From: Streptomyces sp. SirexAA-E
GTDB lineage: Bacteria > Actinomycetota > Actinomycetes > Streptomycetales > Streptomycetaceae
NCBI RefSeq assembly: GCF_000177195.2
Contig: NC_015953.1
Span: 1,488,001-1,552,000 of the forward strand
Direction: 5' to 3'
Length of the DNA: 64,000 nt
Shown: positions 16,650 to 27,247 of the stretch, in pieces
Layout of the letters: each line of letters opens with the position of its first letter
Numbering within the stretch: position 1 is the first letter of the stretch
Translations under genes and position numbers: made by a program
Notes under the pieces: generated by a model
Database searches by the model: none
What the model saw: the letters and a program-made list of their open reading frames with translations, nothing else
Told to the model about the DNA's origin: nothing

Positions 16650-16967
16650 TCAGGACTCCTGGGTGACGGAGACGAGCACATCGTCCCCTTCGATCTTTAC
16701 GGGGTATACGGGGACGGGGCGCGTCGCGGGAAGACCGGACGGCTTGCCGGTGCGGAGGTCGAAACTCGATCCGTGCAGCCAGCACTCGATCGAGCAGTCC
16801 TCCACCTCGCCCTCCGACAGCGAGACGTTCGCGTGCGAGCAGATGTCGTTGATCGCGAACACCTCGCCCTCGGTGCGGACGACGGAGACGGGTGTGCCGT
16901 CGAGCTCCACCCGCTTGGGGGTGTCGTCCTCCAGCTCACTCAGCGCACAGGCGCGGACGAAGGCCAT
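16650..16967 (-). CDS. Rieske-type ferredoxin inside the suf operon
   Basis: 105 aa. The Rieske [2Fe-2S] ligands are complete: C-x-H in ICSHANV and C-x2-H in CWLHG, separated as in NirD/dioxygenase ferredoxins. There is no signal peptide, so it is cytoplasmic. It lies between sufD and sufC with 1-7 bp gaps and is certainly co-transcribed. Annotation pipelines often call such proteins dioxygenase ferredoxin subunits, but no oxygenase gene is nearby. A role delivering electrons for Fe-S assembly is inference from context. Confidence 0.9.
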   Translation of the reverse strand: MAFVRACALSELEDDTPKRVELDGTPVSVVRTEGEVFAINDICSHANVSLSEGEVEDCSIECWLHGSSFDLRTGKPSGLPATRPVPVYPVKIEGDDVLVSVTQES

Positions 16968-16968
16968 C

Positions 16969-18150
16969 TCAGACCGACGCCTTCAGCTCGGCCTCGATCT
17001 TGTCGAGGAGCCGGGCCTCGACGTCGGGCAGACCGATCTGCTGGACCAGCTCGGCGAAGAAGCCGCGCACGACGAGGCGGCGGGCCTCCTCCTCCGGGAT
17101 GCCCCGGGACTGGAGGTAGAACAGCTGCTCGTCGTCGAAGCGCCCGGTCGCCGAGGCGTGGCCGGCGCCGACGATCTCGCCGGTCTCGATCTCCAGGTTG
17201 GGCACGGAGTCGACCCGGGCGCCGTCGGTGAGGACCAGGTTGCGGTTCATCTCGTAGGTGTCGGTGCCCTCGGCGGCGGCCTGGATGAGGACGTCACCGA
17301 TCCATACGGCGTGGGCGCCGTCACCCTGCAGCGCGCCCTTGTAGGCCACGTTGGACTTGCAGTGCGGGGTGTTGTGGTCGACCAGGAGGCGGTGCTCCTG
17401 GTGCTGGCCCTTGTCGGTGAAGTACAGCCCGAAGAGCTCGGCCTCGCCGCCGGGGCCCGCGTAGGCGACCCTCGGGTTGAGGCGGACCAGGTCGCCGCCG
17501 AAGGTGACGACGACGGACTTGAAGGAGGCGTCACGGCCGACCAGCGCGTTGTGCTGGGCGACGTGGACGGCCTTCTCGTCCCAGTCCTGGACGGAGACGA
17601 CGGTCAGCTTCGCCCCGTCACCCAGGACGTAGTCGACGTTGGTGGCGAGCACCGTGTCACCGGTGTGGTCGATGACGACGACGGCCTCGGCGAAGGCGCC
17701 CAGCTCGATGACCTGGTGGCCGTAGGCGACACCGCCCTCGCCGTGCACGGCGATCCGGATCGGCTCGGTGAGCACGGCCTCCTTGGCGACGGTGACGAAG
17801 GACGCCTGCTCGAAGGACGCGTACGCCTGGGCGGCGACGCGGTCCACCGGGGTGCCCCCCTTGCCGAGCCGGGCGTCGTCCCGGCCGACGGTCTCGACCG
17901 TGACGCCCTCGGGCGCCTCGACGACGACCTTGACGGCGTCACCGGTGGCGACCGCGGTGCCGTCGTGCAGTCCGCGCAGCCGCTCCAGCGGGGTGAAGCG
18001 CCACTCCTCCTCGCGGCCGTGCGGGACGGGGAAGTCCGCGACGTCGAAGGACGGGGGTGCGCTCATGCGCGTGGCGACGGTCGACTCGGCGGCCACCGCG
18101 ATGGAACCGGCGGTGGTGGAGCCCACCGGGGAATTCTGAGCCTCAGCCAT
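16969..18150 (-). CDS. sufD: Fe-S assembly scaffold SufD
   Basis: 393 aa, paralogue of SufB and partner in the SufBC2D complex. The family C-terminal core is present (GEIVGAGHASATGRFDDEQLFYLQSRGIPEEEARRLVVRGFF), after a right-handed beta-helix region with the NTPHCKSNVAYKGAL segment. The first 45 residues are low-complexity and variable. The start at MAEAQN is chosen by usual streptomycete length; the ribosome site is weak and an in-frame TTG lies 39 bases upstream. It follows sufB by 59 bp. Confidence 0.92.
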   Translation of the reverse strand: MAEAQNSPVGSTTAGSIAVAAESTVATRMSAPPSFDVADFPVPHGREEEWRFTPLERLRGLHDGTAVATGDAVKVVVEAPEGVTVETVGRDDARLGKGGTPVDRVAAQAYASFEQASFVTVAKEAVLTEPIRIAVHGEGGVAYGHQVIELGAFAEAVVVIDHTGDTVLATNVDYVLGDGAKLTVVSVQDWDEKAVHVAQHNALVGRDASFKSVVVTFGGDLVRLNPRVAYAGPGGEAELFGLYFTDKGQHQEHRLLVDHNTPHCKSNVAYKGALQGDGAHAVWIGDVLIQAAAEGTDTYEMNRNLVLTDGARVDSVPNLEIETGEIVGAGHASATGRFDDEQLFYLQSRGIPEEEARRLVVRGFFAELVQQIGLPDVEARLLDKIEAELKASV

Positions 18151-18209
18151 GGCTGTCGTAGTGCTCGCTTTCTCAGTCAAGAACTCTTGGGGCGCGTTCG
18201 GCGGGCGGG

Positions 18210-19631
18210 TCAGCCGACCGAACCCTCCATCTGCAGCTCGATCAGCCGGTTGAGCTCCAGGGCGTACTCCATGGGCAGCTCCTTCGCGATCGGCTCGACG
18301 AAGCCGCGCACGATCATCGCCATGGCCTCGAACTCGGTGAGTCCGCGGCTCATGAGGTAGAAGAGCTGGTCCTCGGAGACCTTGGAGACGGTCGCCTCGT
18401 GGCCCATCGACACGTCGTCCTCGCGGACGTCGACGTACGGGTAGGTGTCGGACCGCGAGATGGTGTCCACGAGCAGCGCGTCGCAGAGCACGTTGGACTT
18501 GGCGCCGGGGGCGCCCTCGCCGATCTCGATCAGGCCGCGGTAGGAGGTGCGGCCGCCGCCTCGTGCCACCGACTTGGAGACGATGTTGGAGGAGGTGTTC
18601 GGGGCCATGTGGACCATCTTGGCGCCGGCGTCCTGGTGCTGGCCCTCGCCCGCGAAGGCGATGGACAGGGTCTCGCCCTTGGCGTGCTCGCCCATCAGGT
18701 AGACCGCCGGGTACTTCATGGTGACCTTGGAGCCGATGTTGCCGTCGACCCACTCCATGGTCGCGCCCTCGTACGCCACGGCGCGCTTGGTGACGAGGTT
18801 GTAGACGTTGTTCGACCAGTTCTGGATGGTCGTGTAGCGGCAGCGGCCGCCCTTCTTCACGATGATCTCGACGACCGCGGAGTGCAGCGAGTCCGAGGAG
18901 TAGATCGGCGCGGTGCAGCCCTCGACGTAGTGGACGTAGGCGTCCTCGTCGACGATGATCAGCGTCCGCTCGAACTGGCCCATGTTCTCCGTGTTGATAC
19001 GGAAGTAGGCCTGGAGCGGGATGTCCACGTGGACGCCCTTGGGGACGTAGATGAACGATCCGCCGGACCACACGGCCGAGTTCAGCGAGGCGAACTTGTT
19101 GTCACCGACGGGGATGACGGTGCCGAAGTACTCCTTGAAGAGCTCCGGGTGCTGCTTCAGCGCGGTGTCGGTGTCGAGGAAGATGACGCCCTGCTCCTCC
19201 AGGTCCTCGCGGATCTGGTGGTAGACGACCTCCGACTCGTACTGCGCGGCGACACCGGCGACCAGGCGCTGCTTCTCCGCCTCCGGGATGCCGAGCTTGT
19301 CGTAGGTGTTCTTGATGTCCTCGGGCAGGTCCTCCCAGGACTCCGCCTGCTTCTCCGTGGAGCGCACGAAGTACTTGATGTTGTCGAAGTCGATGCCCGA
19401 CAGGTCCGAGCCCCAGTTCGGCATGGGCTTCTTGTCGAACAGCTTCAGGCCCTTGAGACGGAGCTTCAGCATCCACTCCGGCTCGTTCTTCTTCTCCGAG
19501 ATGTCGCGGACGACAGCCTCGGACAGGCCGCGCTTCGCCGCCGCGCCTGCCGCGTCGGAGTCGGCCCAGCCGAATTCGTACGTGCCCAGGCCCTCGAGCT
19601 CAGGGTGGGCAGTCTCCGTGGGGAGCGTCAT
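18210..19631 (-). CDS. sufB: Fe-S assembly scaffold SufB
   Basis: 473 aa. It is the main cluster-building subunit of SufBC2D. Recognisable segments are [17 protein letters not shown] near the N terminus, [45 protein letters not shown] with a conserved Cys, and the C-terminal [26 protein letters not shown] precedes the ATG by 8-9 nt. The start overlaps the sufR stop by four bases, so repressor and scaffold are translationally coupled. Confidence 0.96.
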   Translation of the reverse strand: MTLPTETAHPELEGLGTYEFGWADSDAAGAAAKRGLSEAVVRDISEKKNEPEWMLKLRLKGLKLFDKKPMPNWGSDLSGIDFDNIKYFVRSTEKQAESWEDLPEDIKNTYDKLGIPEAEKQRLVAGVAAQYESEVVYHQIREDLEEQGVIFLDTDTALKQHPELFKEYFGTVIPVGDNKFASLNSAVWSGGSFIYVPKGVHVDIPLQAYFRINTENMGQFERTLIIVDEDAYVHYVEGCTAPIYSSDSLHSAVVEIIVKKGGRCRYTTIQNWSNNVYNLVTKRAVAYEGATMEWVDGNIGSKVTMKYPAVYLMGEHAKGETLSIAFAGEGQHQDAGAKMVHMAPNTSSNIVSKSVARGGGRTSYRGLIEIGEGAPGAKSNVLCDALLVDTISRSDTYPYVDVREDDVSMGHEATVSKVSEDQLFYLMSRGLTEFEAMAMIVRGFVEPIAKELPMEYALELNRLIELQMEGSVG

Positions 19632-20377
19632 GCGGGGTTCCTCCCGGCCGTGCTTGCGGATGCTGAATGGGTGTTCGGTGCAGTCTGTGGTGCCGTGGGG
19701 CTGCTGCGCGGAACGAACGTCGTGCACACGCCGTCGCCGTGGGCGAGGGTGGCCAGACGCTGCACATGGGTCCCGAGCAGGCTGGAGAAGAATTCCGTCT
19801 CCGCCTCGCACAGCTGCGGGAACTGCTCGGCGACGTGCGCGACCGGGCAGTGGTGCTGGCACAGCTGCTCGCCCTGCTGCGGGGCCGGCGCGCTGCGCGC
19901 CGTAGCAGCGTACCCGTCGGCCGACAGGGCCCTGGCGAGTGCCTGGGTACGTGCCTCGGGGTCCGCGGCCTCGACCACCGCGCGATACGTCTGGGCCTGT
20001 GCCGCCATACGGGCGCGGGCGAAGGCGACCAGCGCCTCGTCCCCGGCCGTCTCGGCGATCCAGCGCAGGGCGTCGGCGGCGAGCTTGTCGTAGGACTGGT
20101 CGAAGGCGTCCCGCCCGCAGTCCGTCAGGGCGAACACCTTGGCGGGACGGCCCCGGGTGCGCGCGCCGTAGACGCGCTGCTCGCGCGCCTCGACGACGCC
20201 GTCGGTGACCAGGGCGTCGAGGTGGCGGCGTACAGCGGCCTGGGTGAGGCCGACGCGCTTCGCCAGATCGGCGGCGGTGGACGGACCGTGGTCCAGGATG
20301 GACCGCGCGACCCGGTTGCGCGTCGAGCGCTCACCGGTCGCGAGTTCCTCCTGCGGAGCCTCGCCCGTGTATTTCAC
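19628..20377 (-). CDS. sufR: SufR, Fe-S-sensing repressor of the suf operon
   Basis: 249 aa from the GTG at 20377. The N-terminal winged helix-turn-helix spans about 20-85 ([32 protein letters not shown], then [11 protein letters not shown]). Candidate [4Fe-4S] ligands are C173, C177, C190 and C218 ([21 protein letters not shown]). SufR represses suf genes when it holds a cluster. I prefer this GTG because a -35/-10 pair ends six bases before it, so the mRNA would be leaderless; an upstream ATG at 20428 would place the start before that promoter. The coding region overlaps sufB. Confidence 0.88.
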   Translation of the reverse strand: MKYTGEAPQEELATGERSTRNRVARSILDHGPSTAADLAKRVGLTQAAVRRHLDALVTDGVVEAREQRVYGARTRGRPAKVFALTDCGRDAFDQSYDKLAADALRWIAETAGDEALVAFARARMAAQAQTYRAVVEAADPEARTQALARALSADGYAATARSAPAPQQGEQLCQHHCPVAHVAEQFPQLCEAETEFFSSLLGTHVQRLATLAHGDGVCTTFVPRSSPTAPQTAPNTHSASASTAGRNPA

Positions 20378-20413
20378 AACGCCATTGTTGCGTAATTCCT
20401 CCGGGAGTGACAA
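20377..20413 (-). promoter_or_regulatory. suf operon promoter with overlapping CAAC-N6-GTTG operator
   Basis: On the minus strand: -35 TTGTCA (20413-20408), an 18-bp spacer, -10 AACAAT (20389-20384), then six bases to the GTG start of sufR. The palindrome CAAC-N6-GTTG occupies 20377-20390, covering the -10 and the start point. From memory this matches the site reported for SufR of Streptomyces avermitilis. Binding there would block polymerase directly. Confidence 0.7.
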
Positions 20414-20446
20414 GCCGCCTCCGGACACGGCGCGGTGCCGTTCATC

Positions 20447-20464
20447 ACTTAGGCGAACCTAAGT
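20447..20464. promoter_or_regulatory. iron-box-like palindrome
   Basis: ACTTAGGCGAACCTAAGT has 7-bp perfect arms. Its core TTAGGCGAACCTAA differs at one base from the right 14 bases of the DmdR/IdeR consensus (TTAGGCTAACCTAA), but the left five consensus bases are missing. It sits 34 bp upstream of the suf -35 and 118 bp upstream of the ABC ATPase gene, so either could be the target. Confidence 0.45.
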
Positions 20465-20581
20465 TGACCTGCGGAAATGCCGGTCCCCTCACACCTTCGC
20501 AGGTGGCGGGCGCACAGGCGGCCTCCGCCCCGCCGACCCGCCGCCCGGGGGCCGGCGCCCACCCGCCTAGACTTGCGCGCC

Positions 20582-21504
<923 letters not shown>

Positions 21505-21508
<4 letters not shown>

Positions 21509-22272
21509 GCGCCGGTACGTACACCCCGCGCCCCGGCGCCGCCCCGCTGCCCCGGATGATCGCCGCGCAGGCCGCGCTGGAGACGCGGATGCTGCTGCGC
21601 AACGGCGAGCAGCTGCTGCTGACCGTGATCATTCCCGCGCTGCTGCTGGTGCTGTTCAGCGCGGTCGACGTGGTGGACACGGGGGCGGGCGAGCCGGTCG
21701 ACTTCCTGACGCCGGGCATCCTCGCCCTCGCCGTGATGTCCACCGCCTTCACGGGCCAGGCCATCGCGACCGGCTTCGAGCGCCGGTACGGGGTGCTGAA
21801 GCGGCTGGGCGCGTCGCCGCTGCCGCGCTGGGCGCTGATGGCGGCGAAGACCCTCGCCGTGCTCGTCACCGAGGTGTTCCAGGTCGTCCTGCTCACGGTG
21901 ATCGCCTTCGCGCTCGGCTGGTCGCCCCAGGGCGGCCCGCTCCCGGTGCTGCTGCTCCTGGTGCTGGGTACGGCGGCCTTCTCGGGGCTCGGCCTGCTGA
22001 TGGCGGGGACCCTCAAGGCGGAGGCGACGCTGGCGGCCGCCAACCTCGTCTTCCTGCTGCTGCTGGTCGGCGGCGGCGTGGTCGTACCGCTGGACAAGTT
22101 CCCCGAGGCGGCGCAGTCGGTCCTGGGCCTGCTGCCGATCGCCGCGCTCTCCGACGGGCTGCGGGACGTCCTCCAGCACGGGGCCGCGACGCCGTGGGGA
22201 GACCTCGGGATCCTGGCCGTCTGGGCGGTGCTGGGGCTGGGCGCGGCGGCGAAGTTCTTCCGCTGGGAGTGA
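21505..22272 (+). CDS. ABC-2 type exporter permease
   Basis: 255 aa with six predicted membrane helices (about 38-57, 70-92, 112-140, 148-168, 175-197 and 228-250). The pattern FERRYGVLKRLGASPLPRW after helix 2 is typical of ABC-2 (DrrB-like) permeases. It is translationally coupled to the ATPase gene by ATGA overlap; together they form a complete exporter. It lies directly upstream of ctaA in the same direction, but ctaA appears to have its own start signals. Confidence 0.88.
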
Positions 22273-22363
22273 GGGCGCGGTGACATCCCGCCGACGGTCC
22301 GAACCGTCCCGGAACGACACCCCTCGTGAAAACATGCACAAGCCGTTGCCTACGATGGTGCGC

Positions 22364-23344
22364 GTGGAAACACCCCTCTCCTACATCGCCGAGCGCTGGA
22401 CGCCGTCCGCCAGGACGGCCAGGCGTGCCGCGCTCACCGCCGTCATGGTGTCCGTGCTCATCATCGTCACGGGCGGGGCCGTCCGGCTGACCGGTTCCGG
22501 TCTGGGCTGCGACACCTGGCCCAAGTGCACCGACGACAGCCTCTTCGCCACGTCCGAGCAGGGCCTGCACGGGGCCATCGAGTTCGGCAACCGGATGCTC
22601 ACCTACGTCCTGTCGGCCGCGGTCGGCTGGGCGATCATCGCGGTGCGGTCCGTGAAGCCCCGCCGGCGTGGCCTGACCCGGTTCGCCTGGCTGCAGTTCT
22701 GGCTCGTGATGGGGAACGCCGTCATCGGCGGAATCACGGTCTGGGTGGGCCTGAACCCGTGGTCGGTGGCCGGGCACTTCCTGCTCGCCAACGCCCTCCT
22801 GACGGTCGCCGTCATCACCTGGGTCCGGATCGGTGAGGGCGACGGCACGCCCCGACCGCGTGCGCCGAAGCCGGTGCGCGACCTGTCCTGGGCGGTCGTC
22901 GTCACCTCGGTGGTCCTGATCGCGCTCGGCACGACGGTGACCGGTTCCGGCAAGCACGCCGGCGACAGCAGCGACGTCCCCCGTATGCCGTGGGACTGGA
23001 CCGCCGCGGCCCATGTGCACGCCGTCGCCGCCTGGGTGGTCTGCGCCCTGGCCGTGGCGATGTGGGTGGCCCTGCGGGTCGTGGACGCCCCCGTCGACAC
23101 CCGGGCACGGGCCAGGGACCTGCTGATCGTCCTGCTGGCCCAGGGCGCCATCGGGTACGTGCAGTACTTCAGCGACGTACCCGAGATCCTGGTGGCCCTC
23201 CACATGCTCGGGTCGTCCCTGATGTGGATCGCGGTCCTGCGCCTCGCGCTGTCCCTGCGCGAGCGTCCGGCCGTCACCGCGGCCGATGCCGATGTGCCCG
23301 CCCCGGCCGCCGGAGAGCGGCAGGAGCACGCGCCGGCGGTCTGA
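22364..23344 (+). CDS. ctaA: haem A synthase (COX15/CtaA)
   Basis: 326 aa from the GTG at 22364. About eight membrane helices with conserved His-containing segments: GLHGAIEFGNRMLTY, VAGHFLLANALL, AAHVHAVAAWVV and LVALHMLGSSLMW. A pair of loop cysteines in SGLGCDTWPKCTDD matches the actinobacterial type. It oxidises haem O to haem A for cytochrome oxidase. I prefer this GTG because TACGAT lies exactly 7 nt before it (leaderless); longer in-frame starts reach 22280. It works with ctaB on the other strand. Confidence 0.9.
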   Translation: METPLSYIAERWTPSARTARRAALTAVMVSVLIIVTGGAVRLTGSGLGCDTWPKCTDDSLFATSEQGLHGAIEFGNRMLTYVLSAAVGWAIIAVRSVKPRRRGLTRFAWLQFWLVMGNAVIGGITVWVGLNPWSVAGHFLLANALLTVAVITWVRIGEGDGTPRPRAPKPVRDLSWAVVVTSVVLIALGTTVTGSGKHAGDSSDVPRMPWDWTAAAHVHAVAAWVVCALAVAMWVALRVVDAPVDTRARARDLLIVLLAQGAIGYVQYFSDVPEILVALHMLGSSLMWIAVLRLALSLRERPAVTAADADVPAPAAGERQEHAPAV

Positions 23345-23354
23345 CGCCTCGCAC

Positions 23355-23422
23355 GCACGGACGAGAGCCTCCGCCACCATGTCCCCTCGCCGGGGCCGGG
23401 TGGCGGAGGCTCTCGTCCGTGC
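23355..23422. terminator. 24-bp perfect stem, bidirectional terminator
   Basis: Arms 23355-23378 and 23399-23422 are exact reverse complements with a 20-base loop. It lies 10 bp after ctaA and 12 bp before the stop of the convergent gene at 23435. The unusually long uninterrupted stem should work on either strand. Confidence 0.85.
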
Positions 23423-23434
23423 GTCCGGGCCCGC

Positions 23435-23791
23435 TCAGCCGTTCGAGGGGCCGCCGACCTGGATCCCGGCCATTCGCGACCACTCGTACGGACCGGTGCG
23501 GACCTTCGCCGCAAGGTCGCCGTCGAACGCCTCGTGCACCGTGATGCCCGCCTTCCCCGTGGCGCTCTCGGCGACGGCGTACGAGGGGGCCACCAGGTCG
23601 CCCCAGGCACCGTCCGCGCCGACCAGGACGATGCGGGTGCCCGCCTGGCCGAGGTAGGCGAGCTGCCCCTCGGCACCGCCGTGCGCCGTGGCGAAGGCGC
23701 CGATCTCCTTGGCGAGCTTGCCGGCCTTGCGCTCCGCGCGGGCCGCCCGCCTGCTGTCGTCCGTCTGCTGGGTCTGAGCCGTCTCTGCCAT
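23435..23791 (-). CDS. conserved hypothetical protein, 118 aa
   Basis: Starts MAETAQTQQTDDSRRAARAERKAGKLAKEIGAF, a charged helical N terminus. An alpha/beta-looking body follows (QLAYLGQAGTRIVLVGADGAWGDLVAPSYAVAESATGKAGITVHEAFDGDLA). There is no signal peptide or membrane helix. TAGCAT lies 7 nt before the ATG, so the mRNA is probably leaderless; a small inverted repeat GCTACC-GACG-GGTAGC (23801-23816) overlaps that promoter. I do not recognise a function; I recall related proteins beside ctaB in other streptomycetes. Confidence 0.72.
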   Translation of the reverse strand: MAETAQTQQTDDSRRAARAERKAGKLAKEIGAFATAHGGAEGQLAYLGQAGTRIVLVGADGAWGDLVAPSYAVAESATGKAGITVHEAFDGDLAAKVRTGPYEWSRMAGIQVGGPSNG

Positions 23792-23825
23792 GCAGAGGAT
23801 GCTACCGACGGGTAGCCCACATGAC

Positions 23826-23866
23826 GACGGGCGGGGGTCGTGGCCTGGGCCACGTCCCCCGCCCGT
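23826..23866 (-). terminator. hairpin downstream of ctaB
   Basis: GACGGGCGGGGG (from 23826) plus the next bases pair with GTCCCCCGCCCGTC (ending 23866), with a GTGGCC/GGCCAC top. It lies about 20 bp past the ctaB stop. Confidence 0.7.
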
Positions 23867-23886
23867 CACAAGGCGGTGCGTGCGGG

Positions 23887-24834
23887 TCACCTCAGGAAGG
23901 GGTCCACCGCGACGGCGACGAAGAGGAGCGAGACGTAGGTGATGGACCAGTGGAACAGCCGCATCTCCTTGAGCTTGCCCCCGGTGACCCCGGCCTTCGC
24001 CCGGTTCTGCAGGCCGTGCGCCTCCCAGAGCCAGAACCCGCCGGTCAGCGCGGCCACCGTCGTGTAGAACCAGCCCGTGTAGCCCAGCGGGGTCAGCAGC
24101 AGCGAGACCGCGACCATCACCCAGCTGTAGACCACGATCTGGCGGGCCACCACCCGGTTGGTGGCGACGACGGGGAGCATCGGGACGCCGACCCGGGCGT
24201 AGTCGTCCTTGACCTTCATCGACAGCGGCCAGTAGTGCGGCGGCGTCCAGAAGAAGATGACGGCGAAAAGAATGACCGCGGCCCAGGACATCGAATTCGT
24301 GACGGCGGACCACCCGATGAGCACGGGCATGCAGCCGGCGATTCCGCCCCAGACGATGTTCTGCGAGGTCCGCCGCTTCAGCAGCATCGTGTAGACGACG
24401 ACGTAGAACAGAAGTGCGCCGAGCGCGAGAGCGGCGGAGAGCCAGTTGACCAGCAGTCCGAACCAGACCGTGGAAATCACGCCGAGCGCGATTCCGAACG
24501 CCAGGCACTCGCGCGGGGACACCATCCCCGTGACGAGCGGCCGCTGGGACGTACGGTCCATCAGCGCGTCGATGTCCCGGTCGATATACATGTTGAGCGC
24601 ATTGGCACCGCCCGCGGAGAGATATCCGCCCACGGTGGTAGCGAGTACGAGCCACAGGTCGGGCACGCCTTGAGCGGCCAGGAACATCACCGGGACGGTG
24701 GTGATCAGCAGCAGCTCGATGATGCGCGGCTTCGTAAGCGCCACGAATGCCTTGATGCGGGCCCCGAACGGGCGTTGGCCCCCTGGGCTCGGAGTCAAGG
24801 CGACCCCTGCGGGTCGGGACTCGACGGCCGTCAC
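23887..24834 (-). CDS. ctaB: protohaem IX farnesyltransferase (haem O synthase)
   Basis: 315 aa, UbiA-family polytopic membrane enzyme with about nine helices. The first Asp-rich motif [19 protein letters not shown] (prenyl diphosphate/Mg binding) is complete, as is the second ([19 protein letters not shown]). It adds a farnesyl chain to haem B, giving haem O for CtaA. Candidate starts are the GTG at 24834 (VTAVES) and a GTG six bases further upstream, after AGGGGT; the longer frame to 24909 lacks homology. It is divergent from the transketolase operon. Confidence 0.92.
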   Translation of the reverse strand: MTAVESRPAGVALTPSPGGQRPFGARIKAFVALTKPRIIELLLITTVPVMFLAAQGVPDLWLVLATTVGGYLSAGGANALNMYIDRDIDALMDRTSQRPLVTGMVSPRECLAFGIALGVISTVWFGLLVNWLSAALALGALLFYVVVYTMLLKRRTSQNIVWGGIAGCMPVLIGWSAVTNSMSWAAVILFAVIFFWTPPHYWPLSMKVKDDYARVGVPMLPVVATNRVVARQIVVYSWVMVAVSLLLTPLGYTGWFYTTVAALTGGFWLWEAHGLQNRAKAGVTGGKLKEMRLFHWSITYVSLLFVAVAVDPFLR

Positions 24835-25125
24835 GCACACCCCTGACAGAGAAATCCCAGCAAGCTCCGGGCATGAAGGCCCGGTAAAGACTTGCGCGAA
24901 CCAGACCACTGTAGACGTTGCGCATACGCCGCTCTTCGCGGGGGTGGTGTCGTGTTGGAGTGGCGCAGAAGTGAGCGGCGGCGCTCATACGGGAGGCGAA
25001 CTCCGCAGGTCGCCCGCACTGTGGAAAGGGCAGAAGTAGGGCCTTGCCTCGGGGGTAGGCTCGGCATTGCCCGGTGCGGTAACCAGTCACCGGTTTACGA
25101 CAGTGGAGAGGAGCCCTGACTCAGG

Positions 25126-27213
25126 GTGAGCACCAAGCCGACCACCACAGACCTCCAGTGGACCGAATTGGACCAGCGGGCCGTGGACACCGTCCGCGTT
25201 CTCGCCGCGGACGCCGTACAGAAAGTCGGAAACGGCCACCCGGGCACGGCGATGAGCCTGGCTCCTGCCGCGTACACCCTCTTCCAGAAGGTGATGCGCC
25301 ACGACCCGGCGGACGCCGACTGGACCGGCCGCGACCGGTTCGTACTCTCCGCGGGCCACTCCAGCCTGACGCTGTACATCCAGCTCTACCTCGCCGGGTA
25401 CGGCCTGGAGCTGGACGACCTCAAGGCGTTCCGCACCTGGGGCTCCAAGACCCCGGGCCACCCGGAGTACGGCCACACCACCGGTGTCGAGACGACGACC
25501 GGGCCGCTGGGTCAGGGCGTCGCCAACGCCGTGGGCATGGCGATGGCCTCCCGCTACGAGCGCGGGCTGTTCGACCCGGAGGCGGCCCCGGGCACCTCCC
25601 CGTTCGACCACATGATCTGGGTCGTCGCCGGTGACGGCTGCCTCCAGGAGGGCATCTCGGCCGAGGCGTCCTCGCTGGCCGGCCACCAGAAGCTCGGCAA
25701 CCTGGTGCTGCTGTGGGACGACAACCACATCTCGATCGAGGGCGACACGGAGACCGCGGTCTCCGAGGACACCCTCAAGCGCTACGAGTCCTACGGCTGG
25801 CACGTCCAGCGTGTCGACCAGCTGCCCAGCGGCGACCTGGACCCCGCGGGCCTGTACCGGGCCCTGCGGGCGGCCAAGGCCGAGACGGAGCGCCCCTCCT
25901 TCATCGCGGCCCGCTCGATCATCGCCTGGCCCGCCCCGAACGCCCAGAACACCGAGGCCTCGCACGGCTCGGCCCTCGGCGAGGAGGAGATCGCGGCCAC
26001 CAAGCGGGTGCTCGGCTTCGACCCGGAGAAGACCTTCGAGGTCTCCGACGAGGTCATCGCGCACACCCGCCAGGCGCTGGACCGCGGCCGCGAGGCCAGG
26101 GCCGAGTGGGAGAAGTCCTTCGCCGCCTGGCGCACCGGCAACCCGGAGCGCGCCGCCGACTTCGACCGGATCGCCGCGGGCGAGCTGCCGGCCGGCTGGG
26201 AGGAGAAGCTCCCGGTCTTCGAGGAGGGCCAGGGCGTCGCGACGCGTGCGGCCTCCGGCAAGGTGCTCCAGGCGCTGGGCGGGGTCATCCCCGAGCTGTG
26301 GGGCGGCTCCGCCGACCTCGCGGGCTCGAACAACACCACGATCGACAAGACGTCGTCCTTCCTCCCGGCGGGCAACCCGCTGCCGGAGGCGGACCCGTAC
26401 GGCCGCACGATCCACTTCGGCATCCGCGAGCACGCGATGGCCGCGGCCATGAACGGCATCGCGCTGCACGGCAACACCCGCGTCTACGGCGGCACCTTCC
26501 TGGTGTTCTCCGACTACATGCGCAACGCCGTGCGGCTCTCCGCGCTGATGCACCTGCCGGTGACGTACGTGTGGACGCACGACTCGATCGGCCTCGGCGA
26601 GGACGGCCCCACGCACCAGCCCGTCGAGCACATCGCCTCGCTGCGCGCGATCCCGGGCCTGAACGTGGTGCGCCCGGCCGACGCCAACGAGACGGCGATC
26701 GCCTGGCGCGAGATCCTGCGCCGGTACACCAAGGTGTTCGGCAAGGGCGCCCCGCACGGTCTGGCGCTGACCCGCCAGGGCGTGCCGACCTACGCGTCGA
26801 ACGATAACGCCGCCAAGGGCGGGTACGTGCTCTTCGAGGCCGAGGGCGGCACGCCCGAGGTCGTGCTGATCGGTACCGGCTCCGAGGTCCACCTGGCCGT
26901 CGAGGCGCGGGACGAGCTCCAGGCGGCCGGTGTGCCGACCCGTGTGGTCTCCATGCCGTGTGTCGAGTGGTTCGAGGAGCAGGACCAGGCGTACAAGGAC
27001 AGCGTGCTGCCGCGGTCGGTGAAGGCGCGGGTCGCCGTGGAGGCGGGCATCGGCCTGACCTGGTACCGGTACGTGGGCGACGCGGGCCGGATCGTCTCGC
27101 TGGAGCACTTCGGTGCCTCGGCCGACGCCAAGGTCCTGTTCCGCGAGTTCGGCTTCACCGCCGAACACGTGGCCGCCGCCGCTCGGGAATCTCTCGCTGC
27201 CGCGCAGCGCTGA
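25126..27213 (+). CDS. tkt: transketolase
   Basis: 695 aa, thiamine diphosphate enzyme of the non-oxidative pentose phosphate pathway. Visible are [13 protein letters not shown] near the N terminus, the ThDP motif [34 protein letters not shown], and [18 protein letters not shown] in the pyrimidine-binding domain. The start is GTG; GGAGAGGAG lies about 12 nt upstream, followed by a small CCCTGA-CT-CAGGG repeat that may shape initiation. First gene of tkt-tal-zwf-opcA-pgl. Confidence 0.95.
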   Translation: MSTKPTTTDLQWTELDQRAVDTVRVLAADAVQKVGNGHPGTAMSLAPAAYTLFQKVMRHDPADADWTGRDRFVLSAGHSSLTLYIQLYLAGYGLELDDLKAFRTWGSKTPGHPEYGHTTGVETTTGPLGQGVANAVGMAMASRYERGLFDPEAAPGTSPFDHMIWVVAGDGCLQEGISAEASSLAGHQKLGNLVLLWDDNHISIEGDTETAVSEDTLKRYESYGWHVQRVDQLPSGDLDPAGLYRALRAAKAETERPSFIAARSIIAWPAPNAQNTEASHGSALGEEEIAATKRVLGFDPEKTFEVSDEVIAHTRQALDRGREARAEWEKSFAAWRTGNPERAADFDRIAAGELPAGWEEKLPVFEEGQGVATRAASGKVLQALGGVIPELWGGSADLAGSNNTTIDKTSSFLPAGNPLPEADPYGRTIHFGIREHAMAAAMNGIALHGNTRVYGGTFLVFSDYMRNAVRLSALMHLPVTYVWTHDSIGLGEDGPTHQPVEHIASLRAIPGLNVVRPADANETAIAWREILRRYTKVFGKGAPHGLALTRQGVPTYASNDNAAKGGYVLFEAEGGTPEVVLIGTGSEVHLAVEARDELQAAGVPTRVVSMPCVEWFEEQDQAYKDSVLPRSVKARVAVEAGIGLTWYRYVGDAGRIVSLEHFGASADAKVLFREFGFTAEHVAAAARESLAAAQR

Positions 27214-27247
27214 CGCCGATATACGACTAGTAGGAGATGCAATTCTC

